Numbered from the stretch's first letter, positions 51,699 through 60,900 are shown. The stretch is DNA of 64,000 nucleotides from NaphS2 sp964588535 (GCA_964588535.1 CAZPQA010000004.1:6418-70417); one strand, 5' to 3'. The notes: generated by a model not told the origin, from the letters alone. Program-made: numbers and translations.

Positions 51699-52999
51699 TT
51701 GGCTATCATTGCTTCCAGTTCCAGAAGCTTTTTAAGCCTCACGGCGGAGGCATGGGCCATGGGCGGAAGCGCCTCATTTTTTTCTTGTACAATGGCGGCG
51801 CTGAAAAAGCGCTGAAGTTCCTGGCTGATCATGGGGTATACGGGGGAGAGAGGGCGGCTTACGGCTTTTTTAAAGGAAGGCAAAAAAGCGATCAGGTGGG
51901 GCATCTTCTGCTGAATCACCGGGTCTTCATAAACCGATTTTCGAGTGGGGGCAAGACCTGCCTTTAAGGCAAGTGCTTTCTGGCTCTCTTTTGAGGTCAT
52001 GTGGCGGATGAACTGCCAGGCCGCATCCTGATGTCTGGAAAAAGCGTTGATGCCGAAGTGCCACCCACCCAGTGTTGCAACATGGCCATGTCTTTTAAAT
52101 GCAGGGAGTGTACCCACGCCAACTTTTCCTGAAACGGTGGATTTTTCGGGATCATTGGCCACGGCCCAGGCATAGGGCCAGTTGCGATGAAAGATCGTTT
52201 TTCCCTGGGTAAACAGGCTCAGGGACTCCGGCTCTTCGTAAGTAACGACCCCCCGGGGAGCGGCTTTCCCGATGATATGGTCGCGAACAAACGAGATGGC
52301 GTCAAGGGCCGGGGCCTGGTCTAGGAGGACCTGCCCGGTTTTCTGGTCCAGAATTTCACCCCCGTTGGAGCGAAGAAACTCGAGCATGTTACACACCAAC
52401 CCTTCGTACTGCTTGAATTGGGCTGAATAGATGACCATTCCGGGATTTTTGTGACCGGCCAAAATGGTGTTTCCCTGCTCGATCATCTCCGCCCACGTGG
52501 CAGGGGGGTCGAAATGGTATTTTTCAAGCAGATCCTTTCTGTAGTAAAAAAGCCCCGCTGCCATGTAACAGGGGACGCCGTATATCTTCTCACGGTAGAT
52601 CCCGGCTGAAATGGAGCCGCCCAGGAATTTTTCTTGTTCCGCTTCAGGAAAACGGGACGATAAATCGAGCGCCCACCCCGCGTTTGCAAATTCAGGGGGC
52701 CACACCACATCCATCAGAAAAACATCCACTGAAGCGTCCCTGTTTTTGAGTCGCTGGGTGATGATGGCATGATATTCGGTGGACGAATGGGGACACACCT
52801 GGCGCTTTACCTTGATATTCGGATGTTTTTCATGGAACTGCTGAATCAATTTGTTCCAGACTTCCGGTTGATTGGGTTTCCAGGTGAGAAAAACGATTTC
52901 AGTGGTGTCCTGGGCAGCAGAAACAACGTCAATCAGGGGGCCACACAGGATCAGGATACCACAGATGGCAATCTTTGATAATAAACGCCTCATGATCAT
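51695..52999 (-). CDS. Sugar ABC importer solute-binding protein
   Basis: The 434-residue precursor has a Sec signal peptide (KIAICGILILCGPLIDVVSAAQ, cut near residue 28) and no lipobox Cys at the junction. The mature protein is a family-1 extracellular binding protein: VFLTWKPNQPEVWNKLIQQF, DVFLMDVVWPPEFANAGWAL, GVPCYMAAGLFYYRKDLLEK, and GGWHFGINAFSRHQDAAWQF. Its closest familiar relatives are trehalose/maltose-type binding proteins (ThuE/LpqY-like), but the ligand is unknown. It is first in the four-gene importer operon. Confidence 0.88.
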   Translation of the reverse strand: MIMRRLLSKIAICGILILCGPLIDVVSAAQDTTEIVFLTWKPNQPEVWNKLIQQFHEKHPNIKVKRQVCPHSSTEYHAIITQRLKNRDASVDVFLMDVVWPPEFANAGWALDLSSRFPEAEQEKFLGGSISAGIYREKIYGVPCYMAAGLFYYRKDLLEKYHFDPPATWAEMIEQGNTILAGHKNPGMVIYSAQFKQYEGLVCNMLEFLRSNGGEILDQKTGQVLLDQAPALDAISFVRDHIIGKAAPRGVVTYEEPESLSLFTQGKTIFHRNWPYAWAVANDPEKSTVSGKVGVGTLPAFKRHGHVATLGGWHFGINAFSRHQDAAWQFIRHMTSKESQKALALKAGLAPTRKSVYEDPVIQQKMPHLIAFLPSFKKAVSRPLSPVYPMISQELQRFFSAAIVQEKNEALPPMAHASAVRLKKLLELEAMIAK

Positions 53000-53223
53000 G
53001 TAAACCTTTTTTGAGGTGCGGTTCCGGGATTCCGGGTTGGGTCAAGTTAACCATTTGAATTTTAGCGATAAACGTCTCTTTTCTCACAAGTTGTTTACTT
53101 ACTTCTGGATGTCCCGCTTCTGTCCGTTGAGTAATGGATGGGTGTGGGTTATACGGTATGTGCCCCCTGTGTCAGAATAGTTGTCACCTCCAGTGATTTG
53201 GGTTAGCTGATGGTGCTCTATTT

Positions 53224-54681
53224 TTAAATTTTATCCAAAGAGATATTCATTGACGCTGCTACCCCTTGGCCATAGGCTGGATCTGCCTTCATACAGTTAC
53301 CGATATGCCTAATTTTGATGTCCTGTGGGGCATCACCCATAGCACGAGCGGTATTCTCAAAGAGAGCCTTTTGTTGTTCCGCACTCATCAATCTGAACAG
53401 ATTGCCGGCTTGGCTGTAATAATCATCGTTATCTTCTCGATGATTCCAACGGTCGGCTGCCCCTTCAAGGTCCAATGGGGGTTCGGAAAAATCGCGCTGT
53501 TCCTGCCACTCTCCGTAACTGTTCGGTTCGTAGCCTAAAGTGCTGCCGTGATTACCATCAACCCGCATAGCACCATCACGATGGTAACTGTGGAAAGGGC
53601 AGCGCGGTTTATTGACAGGGATCAGGTGGTGGTTAACGCCAAGCCGGTAGCGCTGAGCATCTCCATAGGAAAAAAGCCTTCCTTGCAGCATCTTATCGGG
53701 AGAGAATCCTATGCCCGGGACAATGTTGGCCGGATTGAAAGCGGCTTGCTCAACATCTGCGAAATAATTTTCAGGATTACGGTTTAGTTCGAGAACTCCT
53801 ACGTCAATCATTGGGTAATCGCTGTGCGGCCAGACCTTGGTAAGATCAAAGGGGTTGAATGAACAATTAGCGGCATCTTTTTCAGTCATGATTTGAATTT
53901 GCACCTTCCAGCTGGGGAATTTTCCCTTCTCAATGCTTTCGTAGAGATCTCGCTGGTGGCTTTCTCGATCCTTGCCGATCAGTGCTTCGGCCTCAACATC
54001 AGTAAGACACTTGATGCCTTGTTGAGTTTTGAAATGAAACTTAACCCAGTGACGCTCACCTTCTGCATTGATTAGGCTGAAGGTGTGGCTTCCGTAGCCG
54101 TTCATGTGCCTGTAGGATAGAGGAATTCCCCGGTCACTCATCGTTATGGTGACCTGGTGCAGTGCCTCGGGGAGATTTGTCCAGAAATCCCAATTGTTTT
54201 TAGCGCTGCGCATATTCGTTCGAGGATCACGTTTAACCGCGTGATTCAGGTCAGGAAATTTTAAGGGATCTTTTAAGAAGAAAACCGGAGTGTTGTTACC
54301 GACCAAGTCCCAATTTCCCTCTTCAGTATAATACTTCATAGCGAAGCCGCGGATATCCCGCTCCGCGTCGGCTGCTCCTCGTTCACCGGCAACGGTTGAG
54401 AATCGAACAAACACCTCTGTTTTCTTGCCGATTTCGGAAAATATTTTCGCCTTGGTGTAGTGGGTTATATCATGGGTCACACTAAAGGTCCCAAAGGCCC
54501 CAGAGCCCTTGGCATGCATACGACGCTCGGGAATCACCTCCCGATCAAAGCTGGCCAGTTTTTCAAGAAACCAAACATCTTGAAGCAACATGGGGCCGCG
54601 TGGACCGGCAGTAAGTACGTTTTGGTTATCGGCAACAGGGGCACCGGCATTGCAAGTGAGTTTTTGGTTTTTATTCGCCAT
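53224..54681 (-). CDS. katA: Catalase, monofunctional haem enzyme
   Basis: The 485-residue small-subunit catalase has the distal His in RRMHAKGSGAFGTFSV, the distal Asn in DLVGNNTPVFFLKDP, and the proximal haem Tyr in GRLFSYGDAQRYRLG. It degrades hydrogen peroxide in the cytoplasm. AAAGGAGGT lies just upstream of the ATG. The gene is monocistronic-looking, with 64 bp to the upstream radical SAM gene. It suits an anaerobe that meets oxygen occasionally. The 53000-53223 gap shows no recognisable feature. Confidence 0.96.
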   Translation of the reverse strand: MANKNQKLTCNAGAPVADNQNVLTAGPRGPMLLQDVWFLEKLASFDREVIPERRMHAKGSGAFGTFSVTHDITHYTKAKIFSEIGKKTEVFVRFSTVAGERGAADAERDIRGFAMKYYTEEGNWDLVGNNTPVFFLKDPLKFPDLNHAVKRDPRTNMRSAKNNWDFWTNLPEALHQVTITMSDRGIPLSYRHMNGYGSHTFSLINAEGERHWVKFHFKTQQGIKCLTDVEAEALIGKDRESHQRDLYESIEKGKFPSWKVQIQIMTEKDAANCSFNPFDLTKVWPHSDYPMIDVGVLELNRNPENYFADVEQAAFNPANIVPGIGFSPDKMLQGRLFSYGDAQRYRLGVNHHLIPVNKPRCPFHSYHRDGAMRVDGNHGSTLGYEPNSYGEWQEQRDFSEPPLDLEGAADRWNHREDNDDYYSQAGNLFRLMSAEQQKALFENTARAMGDAPQDIKIRHIGNCMKADPAYGQGVAASMNISLDKI

Positions 54682-54744
54682 GATATTTACCTCCTTTGTT
54701 CATTAATGGTTTTAGATAGTTAGCGCGACCCCAGACCCGATAAA

Positions 54745-55749
54745 TTATTCTATGGTACCATTGTAGTATCGTGATGGACCGTGCCAAAGGTCCCAATTAC
54801 TTTCCTGGAAAATAGAGCTACAACTATTAACCGTTTCGCCTCGGCCTCCCTCGGTCTTTTCCTCAATATCTCTGGGATTGGCACCAACTTCTGCCCAGAA
54901 GAGATTGGCCCCGGCGACCGCACCCAGAGTACAGGGCTCATGTGTACAGTTACCCATAACAGACCGTGGCATCCCTAATCGGGTGACAGCGACTATTTGG
55001 GCCATACGCAATTCACTGATGATACCGCGTTTGGAAATCTCAGTTCCAGGAATAGGAATACGCCTGGCTGCGCCGCTGTATGAGGGGTTAATGGAAGCTG
55101 TGAATTCTATCATCTCAGCCAACTCCTCATTTGTGTGTTCCGGACCCACTGGTTCTACACATGTGCCTACCTCAAGACCGGCTTCCTTGAAGTTGTTGAT
55201 ACTCTGTTTTCTCTTTTCCACTGAAATGCTGGTGTCCTTTCCTTCACGCAGGCGAACAGCATGATACACACCGGAAAAACCAGCTTCCTTAAGTCTAACA
55301 GCGTTCTTGAGCGTTTGGTCGCCGACGTTACCTATCAATGTTGTTTCGGGCTTCAGGTTTATTTTAACTTCCTTCGACATCTCCATGAACCGTTCAAACG
55401 GGTACTTCGCCGTAGACATCATGAACACGGCATTCGCACCATCACTCTCGAACTGACGAGCATAGGTCACAACCTGCTCGGGCGTCAGCTCTGTCGTTTC
55501 GGTGAATACATCATTGATTTTTGCGAAAGAACAGAAAAGGCAGTCGCAAGAACACGGTGCGAGATTGATCGCGAATTGCGCATGGACCTCTGCCATGCCA
55601 TCAGAGAGCTCTTTCGAGATACGGGTTGCCTCAGCCATAACCATATAGGTTTCAGCCGAATCTGGCTCGTGGTTAAGCAGATAGACAAGTTCTTTATGTG
55701 AAAGCACTTCTCCTGCTTGCGTTTTCCGAATCAGTTCTCCAATACGCAT
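54745..55749 (-). CDS. BioB-like radical SAM enzyme
   Basis: The 334-residue TIM-barrel protein has the radical SAM cluster in APCSCDCLFCSFAK (CxxxCxxC as C-SCD-C-LF-C). It also has ETTLIGNVGDQTLKNAVRLK, GFSGVYHAVRLREGKDTS, VGTCVEPVGPEHTNEEL, RRIPIPGTE and NCTHEPCTLGAVAGANLFWA. It resembles biotin synthase, HmdB and PylB-type enzymes, but lacks context for a named pathway. A second Cys-rich patch (NCTHEPC) may hold another cluster. Reaction unknown. Confidence 0.78.
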   Translation of the reverse strand: MRIGELIRKTQAGEVLSHKELVYLLNHEPDSAETYMVMAEATRISKELSDGMAEVHAQFAINLAPCSCDCLFCSFAKINDVFTETTELTPEQVVTYARQFESDGANAVFMMSTAKYPFERFMEMSKEVKINLKPETTLIGNVGDQTLKNAVRLKEAGFSGVYHAVRLREGKDTSISVEKRKQSINNFKEAGLEVGTCVEPVGPEHTNEELAEMIEFTASINPSYSGAARRIPIPGTEISKRGIISELRMAQIVAVTRLGMPRSVMGNCTHEPCTLGAVAGANLFWAEVGANPRDIEEKTEGGRGETVNSCSSIFQESNWDLWHGPSRYYNGTIE

Positions 55750-55904
55750 TCTCTATTCCCTTTCTGTTTATATCGTTATCATTCCAAAAATAGGTCTTCT
55801 GGAGCCTTAAACCGCCATTTTCATGGCCCAAGCACAAGCATGGAGCCCATTGTTGGGCGGCGTGCTGTCCGCGCTACCGTTCGGTCAGACTCGCGACTGA
55901 GCAT

Positions 55905-56828
55905 TTAGCGTCGCTCAGCAACTGCATAGCGTTCGACCCCGTGCGCTGAGTCGGTGTCGACGTCGGAAATCATCGTCCAACCGGTCTCTTCGACGTACTC
56001 GGGTAGGTCCTCGCTCCAAACGGCTGACTTCCACGGTTCTGCGATGAGGCGCGTCAGGATCGAGAGCATCCTGCGTTCACCAGGAATTGCGTGTGTGAAC
56101 GCGAACCGGCTTCCGGGTGGCGTGCAGGTTGCCGCATCCCTTAGCAGCCCTCGCACCTCATCGTCCCTGAGGTATTGGAAGAGGCCCTCCGCCAGGAGCA
56201 CAGAGGGCAGTGAGGACTGCCAACGACCGTCCTCCGACAACACACTCGAGAGGGCCTGCTCGCCGAGACCGGCCGCGACTTGAATCATGTTCGCCGGTTG
56301 ACCCTCGAGGGCGACTCCTCTGGCCTTGGCCGCAGACGTCGCCGGATGGTCGACCTCGAAGAACTGCATGTGGCTGTGTTGCGGCGCGAGTCTCAGGATA
56401 TCTGAAGATGTCATTCTCAACGCTTCAGGCTCGATGATTACCTCAGGATATTGGTAGGGATTTTCGACAACCTCCCTCAATAGTTCAACATCCCTTGAAT
56501 GAATACTTTTTTTACCACTTTCTTTGAATGAAACGAAGCCTTCAAATAGCCGAACTTCAGCGTTTGTTGGTATTTCGGTAATTGCCTTAATAAGATACAG
56601 CGCAGCAACCATAACGCAACAACCAGGCCCATAATACCAGTAACGTGTTTTGCCCCCTTGTTTCTCGACTGAACGTCCTTTTGGATTACCTTTTGAATCA
56701 AAAGCGACCGATAAAGGTGCTTCTATTACCAAATTTACCGGCTTCGTGCTGGTGGATATGAAACGGCATATTCTTTCTTTTGCATCATTAAATTGAAGGT
56801 TGACCGGATATGGTGGAAAAAATTCCAC
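55905..56828 (-). pseudogene. Chimeric ORF: unknown N-terminal domain joined to the C-terminal half of a leucine-carboxymethyltransferase-like enzyme
   Basis: Residues 1 to about 138 are AT-richer and conserved-looking (VIEAPLSVAFDSKGN, TRYWYYGPGCCVMVAALYL, FEGFVSFKESGKKSI) with no recognised family. From about 139 on, LRLAPQHSHMQFFEVDHPAT, LPSVLLAEGLFQYLRDDEV and PPGSRFAFTH are the second half of the LCM/TIGR00027-like methyltransferase family, but the SAM-binding GAG motif is missing. The switch, near 56410, coincides with a jump to clearly higher GC. The start is GTG directly after an in-frame stop, with no ribosome-binding site. It looks like a fusion produced by deletion or transfer; function doubtful. 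Confidence 0.55.
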
Positions 56829-57103
56829 CTATTGGCTAATAGTATTGATAGCATGGAAAATACAAAAATACTCCAACCGGATCCCAATCTTCACGTCATG
56901 GAAAAGGACATTACCGTGGTTCAAAGCCCTCTGGATAAGCTTTTGTCAATCGGCATTTCCATTTTTTAAAACTCTAAGCTGTTATGATTGGGATATATTT
57001 GAAAGCGGAAGAATGTCAAGGGAAATCTACTTAGAAAATAATTAACCGCTGAGGTTGCGGAATTCGTTAGACATACTGTTAAAAGCAAAACGGAGCAACC
57101 CTA

Positions 57104-58135
57104 TTGTATCTTAAAAGAGTATATGCACGGGATGGATATCACTACATTCTTTCCGAATCCTGCCATGACGAAGGATGCTGGAAACACCGAGCCCTGATAG
57201 ACCTGGGACCCGATCCCGGGGTATTTATCGAATACCCGGGGGGCAACAGTTTTCATGTGAAGGAATCGTTCCTGGAAAGGGTTCAGGAAATGGCTGAGCG
57301 CTTCTCGGAAGATGAGCTGGAATCACTTCTCATGCCGTTTCTGGATCCTCATATCCGGCGGATTGTAGAACGGTTCGAACGTCCCGGAGAATCCGCCAAA
57401 CCCTGGCGGTCTCTGTCACCGGATGAGGTGCTGAAGCAGCAGAAAAAGCTGCATTCTTTTGATAAGCGTCGATTCCATTACCTTCGTTTCGGGCGCGTCC
57501 AAATGGGAGATCTGGATCGCAGACCCTGGAGATTCCTTCAGATTCTTTCCGAAAAAAGCCGGGATGAAATCGAAGCCATGATGGAACAGATGGAATTGGT
57601 CCTGAAGCCCCATGAACGTCGCGCTTACGTCTATACCGCCTTTCAGCTCCAAAACCACTTCCAGCACCTGCTCACGCGAAACCACCCGTCAGCCCTTGAT
57701 CCGGAAAAGGTGGATCAATCTTTCATGGAGGACATCTGTAGACTCAACCGGGATAAACACTTCTTCAAAGGTGTTGCCCCTCACGATCACCAGTCCCTTC
57801 ATCCCTATCTGATCAAATACCTGATCCTCTATTTTGACAACGACTTTGTCCCCGGCACTTTCTGGAACCAAACCGTGAAAGATTTCATGTGGAAGCATCA
57901 ATTTTATCGTAAGGCCAAACCCCAGTCCCGCCCCTCTGTTTCCCATGAGGAGGCCTGCCGGTGTCTGGGGATTTCCCCGGAAGATTTTAAAAAAATGGAC
58001 CGGCCGAAACTGACCCGGTGCTACCGGCGCCTGGCCAAGAAAACCCATCCCGACAGGGGAGGGGAGGGCAGCCGTTTTGTGGAGATAAAGGCGGCTTATG
58101 AGATGTTGTTGCAGATGAAAAAGGAAATATTATGA
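57104..58135 (+). CDS. J-domain protein with unrecognised N-terminal region
   Basis: The 343-residue protein ends in a J domain (about 280-343): CLGISPEDFKKMDRP, then KTHPDRGGEGSRFVEI with the HPD motif that stimulates DnaK. The first 270 residues match no family known to me and contain many aromatic and charged residues (YLKRVYARDGYHYILSESCH; HSFDKRRFHYLRFGRVQMGD). Cys and His occur in SCHDEGCWKH, a possible metal site. The start is TTG with GGAG about 8 nt upstream. The region 56829-57103 before it has only a 38-codon open frame at 56853-56969 with no evidence of use. Confidence 0.75.
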   Translation: MYLKRVYARDGYHYILSESCHDEGCWKHRALIDLGPDPGVFIEYPGGNSFHVKESFLERVQEMAERFSEDELESLLMPFLDPHIRRIVERFERPGESAKPWRSLSPDEVLKQQKKLHSFDKRRFHYLRFGRVQMGDLDRRPWRFLQILSEKSRDEIEAMMEQMELVLKPHERRAYVYTAFQLQNHFQHLLTRNHPSALDPEKVDQSFMEDICRLNRDKHFFKGVAPHDHQSLHPYLIKYLILYFDNDFVPGTFWNQTVKDFMWKHQFYRKAKPQSRPSVSHEEACRCLGISPEDFKKMDRPKLTRCYRRLAKKTHPDRGGEGSRFVEIKAAYEMLLQMKKEIL

Positions 58136-58138
58136 CCC

Positions 58139-58960
58139 TCACGTTCCCCGCCGTCCTAGGGCGTATTTCCCCTGCTTTCCCGTAAAGGGCATGATCAGGA
58201 GCCGGGGAAGGGTCACTTCAGCGCTCTGTCTGAACTGCCTTAACCCGATGGTCATGCCCAGATGTCCGTCTTTGGGTTGCGCTGTGTAGGTGCCGAAGAT
58301 TCGATCCCACCAGGAGAGGTTGAAGCCGAAGTTGCTGTTGGTTTCCCTGGGGTATATGGAGTGATGCACCCGGTGCATGTCCGGGGTGACCACCAGGAGT
58401 CTGAGGATTCGGTCGAAACCGGATGGAAACCTCACATTGCCGTGATTAAACATGGCCATGCCGTTTAAGATTACTTCAAAGGCCACCACCGCACCCACCG
58501 GGGGCCCCAGCACCGCCACCGTGGACATTTTGATGAGCATGGAGATGATGATTTCAATGGGATGGAACCGCAGGCCCGTGGTCACGTCGTAGTCCAGGTC
58601 CGCATGGTGTACCATGTGGAGCCGCCACAGCAGGGGCACCGCATGGAACATCAGATGCTGAAGATAAACCACCATATCGAGCAGAATGATGGACAGAGCA
58701 AATGACACCCAGTCGGGCAGATCATAAAGATTGAGGAGGCCCCACCCCTGTTCCCTGGCTTTAATGGCGACCGCCACTGCCAGCACCGGGAAAAGAAGAC
58801 GCACCACAAGGGGATTGAGTACCGTAAGAACCAGATTCCATGTCCAGCGGATCGCTTTGGAGGTGGTTTTTTTTCGCTTGGGCGCAATAATCTCCCATAA
58901 AGCCATCACCAGGAAAATACCCAGAAAAAAACTCAGTCGGATAATGGCTGCTTTTTCCAT
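58139..58960 (-). CDS. Sterol desaturase/fatty acid hydroxylase family membrane protein
   Basis: The 273-residue polytopic protein has the diiron His motifs of the family: QHLMFH, LHMVHHADLDYD and HRVHHSIYPRETNSNFGFNL, followed by WWDRIFGTYTAQP. Such enzymes hydroxylate or desaturate lipids in the membrane. The fourth His cluster (NHGNVRF) is also present. Its end lies 3 bp from the convergent J-domain gene, and it is 39 bp after the nucleoside phosphorylase gene. The substrate is unknown. Confidence 0.88.
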   Translation of the reverse strand: MEKAAIIRLSFFLGIFLVMALWEIIAPKRKKTTSKAIRWTWNLVLTVLNPLVVRLLFPVLAVAVAIKAREQGWGLLNLYDLPDWVSFALSIILLDMVVYLQHLMFHAVPLLWRLHMVHHADLDYDVTTGLRFHPIEIIISMLIKMSTVAVLGPPVGAVVAFEVILNGMAMFNHGNVRFPSGFDRILRLLVVTPDMHRVHHSIYPRETNSNFGFNLSWWDRIFGTYTAQPKDGHLGMTIGLRQFRQSAEVTLPRLLIMPFTGKQGKYALGRRGT

Positions 58961-58999
58961 GGGGTTACAGATCCTTTCGTTTCATTTCCTTTTCTTTAT

Positions 59000-59821
59000 C
59001 TATTGCAGCTGGAGATTGCCGATGATGCCCTCCCAGAGATTTGAAAGGGATGGTCCTGCTCTTTCAGCAGTGGCGATGACCGCATCAATGGAAGTCTCTT
59101 CCATGCAGTCCGGCAGGTTCATGTTGGTAATGACGACAACGCATAGGATCTTCATACCGCTATGGACGCCTACAATGGCTTGTGAAACCGTAGACATGCC
59201 CACCGCATCAGCGCCAATTATTCTCAAAAATCGCGTTTCCGCGGGTGTCTCAAGAGAAGGACCCAGGACGCCCACATAGACGCCCTGACGCAGGGGAATC
59301 TTTTGTTCAAGCGCCACGCTACCCGCCAGGCGAACAAGATCGGGGTCATAAACACGGGTCATGTCCGGAAACCGGGGGCCGAAATCATCCCGGTTCTGCC
59401 CGACCAGCGGATTCACTCCTTTCAAATTGATGTGGTCGGTGACAACCATGAGGTCCCCCGCTTCAAACTGTGGATTCAAGCCGCCCGCAGCACTCGACAT
59501 AAACAGGTACTCTGCGCCGAGCATGGCCATGACCCTGACGGGAAATGTCACCTCTTTCGGTGAATAACCCTCATAAAGATGGAACCGGCCTTCAAGGGCC
59601 AACACGTATTTTCCTGCGATTTTGCCACCCACCAGATTTCCCTGATGTCCCTCAACCGTTGAGGTGGGAAAATTCGGGATCTTTCCAAATGGCACGCGAA
59701 AGTCAACGGAGATTTTTTCGGTAAGGGTTCCCAGGCCCGTACCGGTGATCATACCGATCTCCGGTGTTTTTTTCATCAGTGAAGAGAGAAACGCAACTGT
59801 TTCCTTTATCTCACGGTGCAT
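59000..59821 (-). CDS. Purine nucleoside phosphorylase
   Basis: The 273-residue enzyme has MITGTGLGTLTEKISVD, VEGHQGNLVGGKIAGKYVLA, LEGRFHLYEGYSPKEVTFPV, LFMSSAAGGLNPQFEAGDLM, DHINLKGVNPLVG and GADAVGMSTVSQAIVG, the PNP/MTAP family pattern. It splits inosine/guanosine or related nucleosides with phosphate. DAVGMST with Asp/Asn differences decides guanosine versus 5'-methylthioadenosine specificity and cannot be settled here. ATG has AGGAGG about 7 nt upstream. Confidence 0.9.
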   Translation of the reverse strand: MHREIKETVAFLSSLMKKTPEIGMITGTGLGTLTEKISVDFRVPFGKIPNFPTSTVEGHQGNLVGGKIAGKYVLALEGRFHLYEGYSPKEVTFPVRVMAMLGAEYLFMSSAAGGLNPQFEAGDLMVVTDHINLKGVNPLVGQNRDDFGPRFPDMTRVYDPDLVRLAGSVALEQKIPLRQGVYVGVLGPSLETPAETRFLRIIGADAVGMSTVSQAIVGVHSGMKILCVVVITNMNLPDCMEETSIDAVIATAERAGPSLSNLWEGIIGNLQLQ

Positions 59822-59895
59822 ATAATGCCTCCTGAAGTTTTTGTTTTCTGGTTTATGACAGGTTCAGCACAAAGTCAACATCTCGGAATGTTCAT

Positions 59896-59979
59896 ATGGC
59901 TTGCGGTTGTGGCAAAAAGGACACCTGTTCAACCATTTTCTGTGGTCGAACAACCCCGTTATACTACCTGATTTCCTAA
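59896..59979 (+). CDS. Putative Cys-rich micro-ORF (27 residues)
   Basis: From ATG at 59896 the frame reads MACGCGKKDTCSTIFCGR and ends LYYLIS-stop. Four Cys in 16 residues (C-x-C-x5-C-x4-C) recall metal-binding peptides. GGAA about 8 nt upstream is a weak Shine-Dalgarno. It lies in the gap between two divergently transcribed genes, where no other coding signal is seen. It could be chance. The remainder of 59822-60210 holds the sigma-54 promoter only. Confidence 0.3.
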   Translation: MACGCGKKDTCSTIFCGRTTPLYYLIS

Positions 59980-60133
59980 CATTAGTCATTTTTATTATCA
60001 GATTCAACATTTCAAAATACAACTATTTTGCCTTCAGACATTGAAAAAATAAAACCATTGCATATATTTAAGCGCAAATGCTTTTTGCTTTTTTCTCGAT
60101 ACGTCATGGGAAAACCTAAAATGACATAAATTA

Positions 60134-60149
60134 TGGCACGTATTTTGCT
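60134..60149 (+). promoter_or_regulatory. Sigma-54 promoter of the lytic transglycosylase gene
   Basis: TGGCACGTATTTTGCT matches the RpoN consensus (TGGCACG-N4-TTGCW) fully, with GG (60135-60136) and GC (60147-60148) 10 nt apart. It lies 61 bp upstream of the ATG at 60211. Transcription would need an enhancer-binding protein of the NtrC family. Confidence 0.85.
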
Positions 60150-60210
60150 CTGAAAACCCGGTTTAATATATGAAGAATGTTCACATCTTCTCCAACACAG
60201 GAGGTTAACC

Positions 60211-60834
60211 ATGGAGGAAATCTCAATATCATGGCCTTTTTCAGGCCCTGATGCCCGTAGCCCATATTTCAGGGTGATTTGCCTATTGTTTGTTTTCAGT
60301 TTCGTTCTTATGATCAATGTTCAGTCCGCTTCCGGGATAGACCCGGAAAAAGCACCCCCGTCGAAATCCCGCAAAATCCCGCACCTCACAACCCTGGCCA
60401 GTGCCGAGATTGCCATCATACCGGTTCGGAAAAGCAAATCTGATCGCTTCAACACGATGATCAGCAGCGCTGCTGACCGCTACGAGGTGGACCCTGCTCT
60501 GATTAAGGCCGTTATTATGGCTGAATCCACATATAACCCGAAGGCTGTCTCAAAACAGGGAGCAGAGGGTTTGATGCAACTCATGCCTAGAACTGCCCGT
60601 TCCCTGGGCGTGAAAAACGCTTTTAATCCGGCCCATAACATCAATGGTGGTGTCAAGTATTTAAGACAACTCCTGGATGCTTTTAACGATGATGTTAAAC
60701 TGGCGCTGGCAGCCTATAATGCCGGAGCCAGCAAGGTAAGGCGACACGGGGGAATTCCGCCCATAAAGGCAACCCGGTATTACGTCAAAAAAGTTTTCGC
60801 TTATTATCACCACTACAAAGCTGAGATGGTCTGA
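60211..60834 (+). CDS. Lytic transglycosylase with SLT domain
   Basis: The 207-residue precursor has one hydrophobic anchor/signal segment (about 22-41). The SLT domain has the catalytic Glu in VIMAESTYNPKAVSKQGAEG, then GLMQLMPRTARSLGVKN, FNPAHNINGGVKYLRQLL, LALAAYNAGASKV and TRYYVKKVFAYYH. It cleaves peptidoglycan in the periplasm. A strong Shine-Dalgarno (AGGAGGTTAACC) precedes the ATG. A sigma-54 promoter lies upstream. This suggests regulated cell-wall remodelling, for instance during assembly of an envelope structure. Confidence 0.92.
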   Translation: MEEISISWPFSGPDARSPYFRVICLLFVFSFVLMINVQSASGIDPEKAPPSKSRKIPHLTTLASAEIAIIPVRKSKSDRFNTMISSAADRYEVDPALIKAVIMAESTYNPKAVSKQGAEGLMQLMPRTARSLGVKNAFNPAHNINGGVKYLRQLLDAFNDDVKLALAAYNAGASKVRRHGGIPPIKATRYYVKKVFAYYHHYKAEMV

Positions 60835-60865
60835 AAAGCAATAAAGGTTTGATGTTTGTATCCTA

Positions 60866-60900
60866 TGGCATGGGGATATCGAAAATATGTCCTCATGCCA
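60866..60900 (+). terminator. Possible hairpin terminator after the lytic transglycosylase gene
   Basis: The arms TGGCATGGGGATAT (60866-60879) and ATGTCCTCATGCCA (60887-60900) pair at 12 of 14 positions around a 7-nt loop. There is no long T-run after it, so it may be a non-canonical terminator. Confidence 0.45.

Noticed and set aside
56853..56969. 38-codon plus-strand ORF before the J-domain gene
   Set aside because: It has no ribosome-binding site, no recognised motif and no neighbour that would explain it.
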